From Mikania micrantha (taxonomy: Eukaryota; Streptophyta; Magnoliopsida; Asterales; Asteraceae): DNA of 64,000 nucleotides. Location of the stretch: positions 44,765,510-44,829,509 of the forward strand of contig CM018681.1 in NCBI GenBank assembly GCA_009363875.1, written 5' to 3'. The translations under genes and the position numbers were made by a program. Below the pieces are notes generated by a model. It saw only the letters and a list, made by a program, of their open reading frames with translations. It was not told where the DNA came from and did not search any database. Positions 63,034-64,000 of the stretch are shown one piece after another. The stretch's first letter is position 1, and every line of letters begins with the position of its first letter.

Positions 63034-63042
63034 GTCTCCCCT
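63034..63042 (-). promoter_or_regulatory. Polypurine tract of the minus-strand element
   Basis: GTCTCCCCT on plus, AGGGGAGAC on minus, immediately before the LTR start TGTAACA. It follows the AATTTCGGACGAA sequence that also precedes the tract in the plus-strand element. Confidence 0.8.
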
Positions 63043-63065
63043 AGTCAAGGGAAGTTCGTCCGAAA

Positions 63066-64000
63066 TTAACTAGCTGAAGATACTGTAAAAAGATAAGGGT
63101 ACTTAAGCGTCATCTAGGCTTCACGTTCCCAGGTGAACTTTGCACCACGTTTGCCTTCCCATTGTACCTTTACGATCAGAATCCGGCTACGCTTAAGTTT
63201 CTTGACTCCATGATCCATGATTTCGACTGGACGTTCGACAAATTGCATGTTGTTCTAAATTTGAATGTCCTCTAATGGAATCTGAACATCATGATCAGCT
63301 AAGCACTTTTTCAGATTCGACACATGAAAAGTATCATGAACGTTGCTCAGCTCGATCGGAAGTTTGAGTTTATACGCTACGGGACAAATCCTGTCGAGGA
63401 TCTTAAATTGTCCAACGTACCTAGGAGCAAGTTTCCCCTTCTTCCTGAAACGGAAAATGCCTTTCCAGGGAGAAACCTAAAGTAAGACTTGGTCATCGAA
63501 TTGAAATTCAAGTGCTTTCTGATTTCGATCAGAATAACTCTTTTCCCGATCCCTTGTAGCCTTAAGCCTTGATTGAATTATTGAAATTTTATCGGTTGTT
63601 TCTTGAATAAGTTCAGGTCCTACAACCTGTGCTTCACTAACCTCGGTCCAGCAGACTGGTAATCGGAACTTTCTACCATAAAGAGCTTCGAATGGTGCAC
63701 ATTGAATGCTCGTATGATAGCTATTACTACACGAAAACTCGATGAGTGGGAGATGAGTATTCCAACTTCCTCCAAAATCGATCACACAATAACGAATCAT
63801 GTCCTAGAGTGTCTGGATAGTCCTTCGCTTTGACCATCGGTTTGGGATGATATGCCGTGCTAAGGTTAACACGGGTTCCCAAAGCCTTTTGCAATGATTG
63901 CCAAAAGCAATAAGTGAAACGACTACGCAAAATGATCTCGTTAATGTACAACATGGACAATTTCTCCATTTTGTAATCCTCTTGGATCGGGAGAAAATGA
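63066..64000 (-). pseudogene. pol: pol pseudogene of a second gypsy element (integrase core to chromodomain), cut by window edge
   Basis: Read right to left, it starts inside the integrase core near MEKLSMLYINEI (63969). FWQSLQKALGTRVNLSTAYHP follows. A frame change near 63800 leads to DFGGSWNTHLPLIEFS, FEALYGRKFRLPVCW and EFQFDDQVLL. The next stretch encodes VSPWKGIFRF, KLAPRYVG, NVHDTFHVSNLKKCL and a chromodomain-like VKKLKRSRILIVKVQW / FTWERE. The tail is KYPYLF, with a stop at 63066-63068. At least two in-frame stops interrupt the last ~150 residues. It is clearly related to, but diverged from, the plus-strand copy, and its 5' half lies outside the window. Confidence 0.88.

Larger units (their letters stand above)
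59989..64000 (-). mobile_element. Minus-strand Ty3/gypsy sequence (3' part of a second element plus LTR-like remnants)
   Basis: Minus-strand pol remnant, polypurine tract and LTR lie in the correct order from right to left, meeting the truncated 3' LTR of the plus-strand element at 59988. A TGTCACAATC at about 59995 could be the outer end (TG...CA) of this element's LTR. That would make it an insertion that split the plus-strand 3' LTR, but no target-site duplication is visible. The missing 1.3 kb of plus-strand LTR would then lie right of the window. Confidence 0.6.

Overview
The window is repeat-rich plant nuclear DNA made almost entirely of Ty3/gypsy (Metaviridae) LTR-retrotransposon sequence. 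I found no host gene, tRNA, rRNA or CRISPR array. A plant source is supported by the primer-binding site (TGGTATCAGAGCC, initiator tRNA-Met type), by the chromodomain-type C terminus of the integrase, and by LTR features such as an AAGGTGAGTTCAT block. The wording of the gag-pol protein resembles Tekay/Del-type chromoviruses that I remember from Asteraceae (daisy family) genomes. Chromovirus lineage and family are inference; plant origin is firm.

Positions 1-48566 are one head-to-tail tandem array of a ~1.93 kb monomer (26 monomers, U1-U26, some partial, with one 100-N gap at 37642-37741). The monomer is not an arbitrary satellite: it starts exactly at an LTR start (TGTGACAAC) and follows the front part of a long gypsy LTR through the promoter, CT-rich leader and R/U5-like zone. 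It is an LTR-derived megasatellite. Ten consecutive monomers (U5-U14) appear identical except for an A8/A9 run. Monomers at both ends and around the gap differ more.

Positions 48567-59988 hold a decayed, plus-strand gypsy element whose 5' LTR (48567-52407, 3841 bp) begins in register with the array, as if it were the next monomer. The internal region (52408-57215) has a PBS, gag, protease, RT, RNase H, integrase, chromodomain and polypurine tract, with many stop codons and frameshifts. The 3' LTR (57216-59988) lacks its last ~1.3 kb. The first ~403 bp of the 5' LTR are identical to the array consensus, while the 3' LTR differs at about 13 sites. This points to gene conversion or unequal exchange between array and element.

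Positions 59989-64000 hold minus-strand LTR-like sequence and the 3' end of a second, related gypsy element (pol remnant 63066-64000, LTR starting at 63033 and running left). All the LTR families here share one layout: a conserved head, a TATA or A-rich promoter, a CT-rich leader, usually a telobox (TAGGGTTT), and then an island packed with a short word specific to that family (CATTCG/CGAATG in the array, GGCCGAA in the plus-strand element, ATCGAT in the minus-strand element, GTACCGCCAAGG hairpins near 60.5 kb).

The elements do not work together as a pathway. The window records how an LTR was amplified into a satellite, homogenised and exchanged with a neighbouring element. All comparisons were made by eye.
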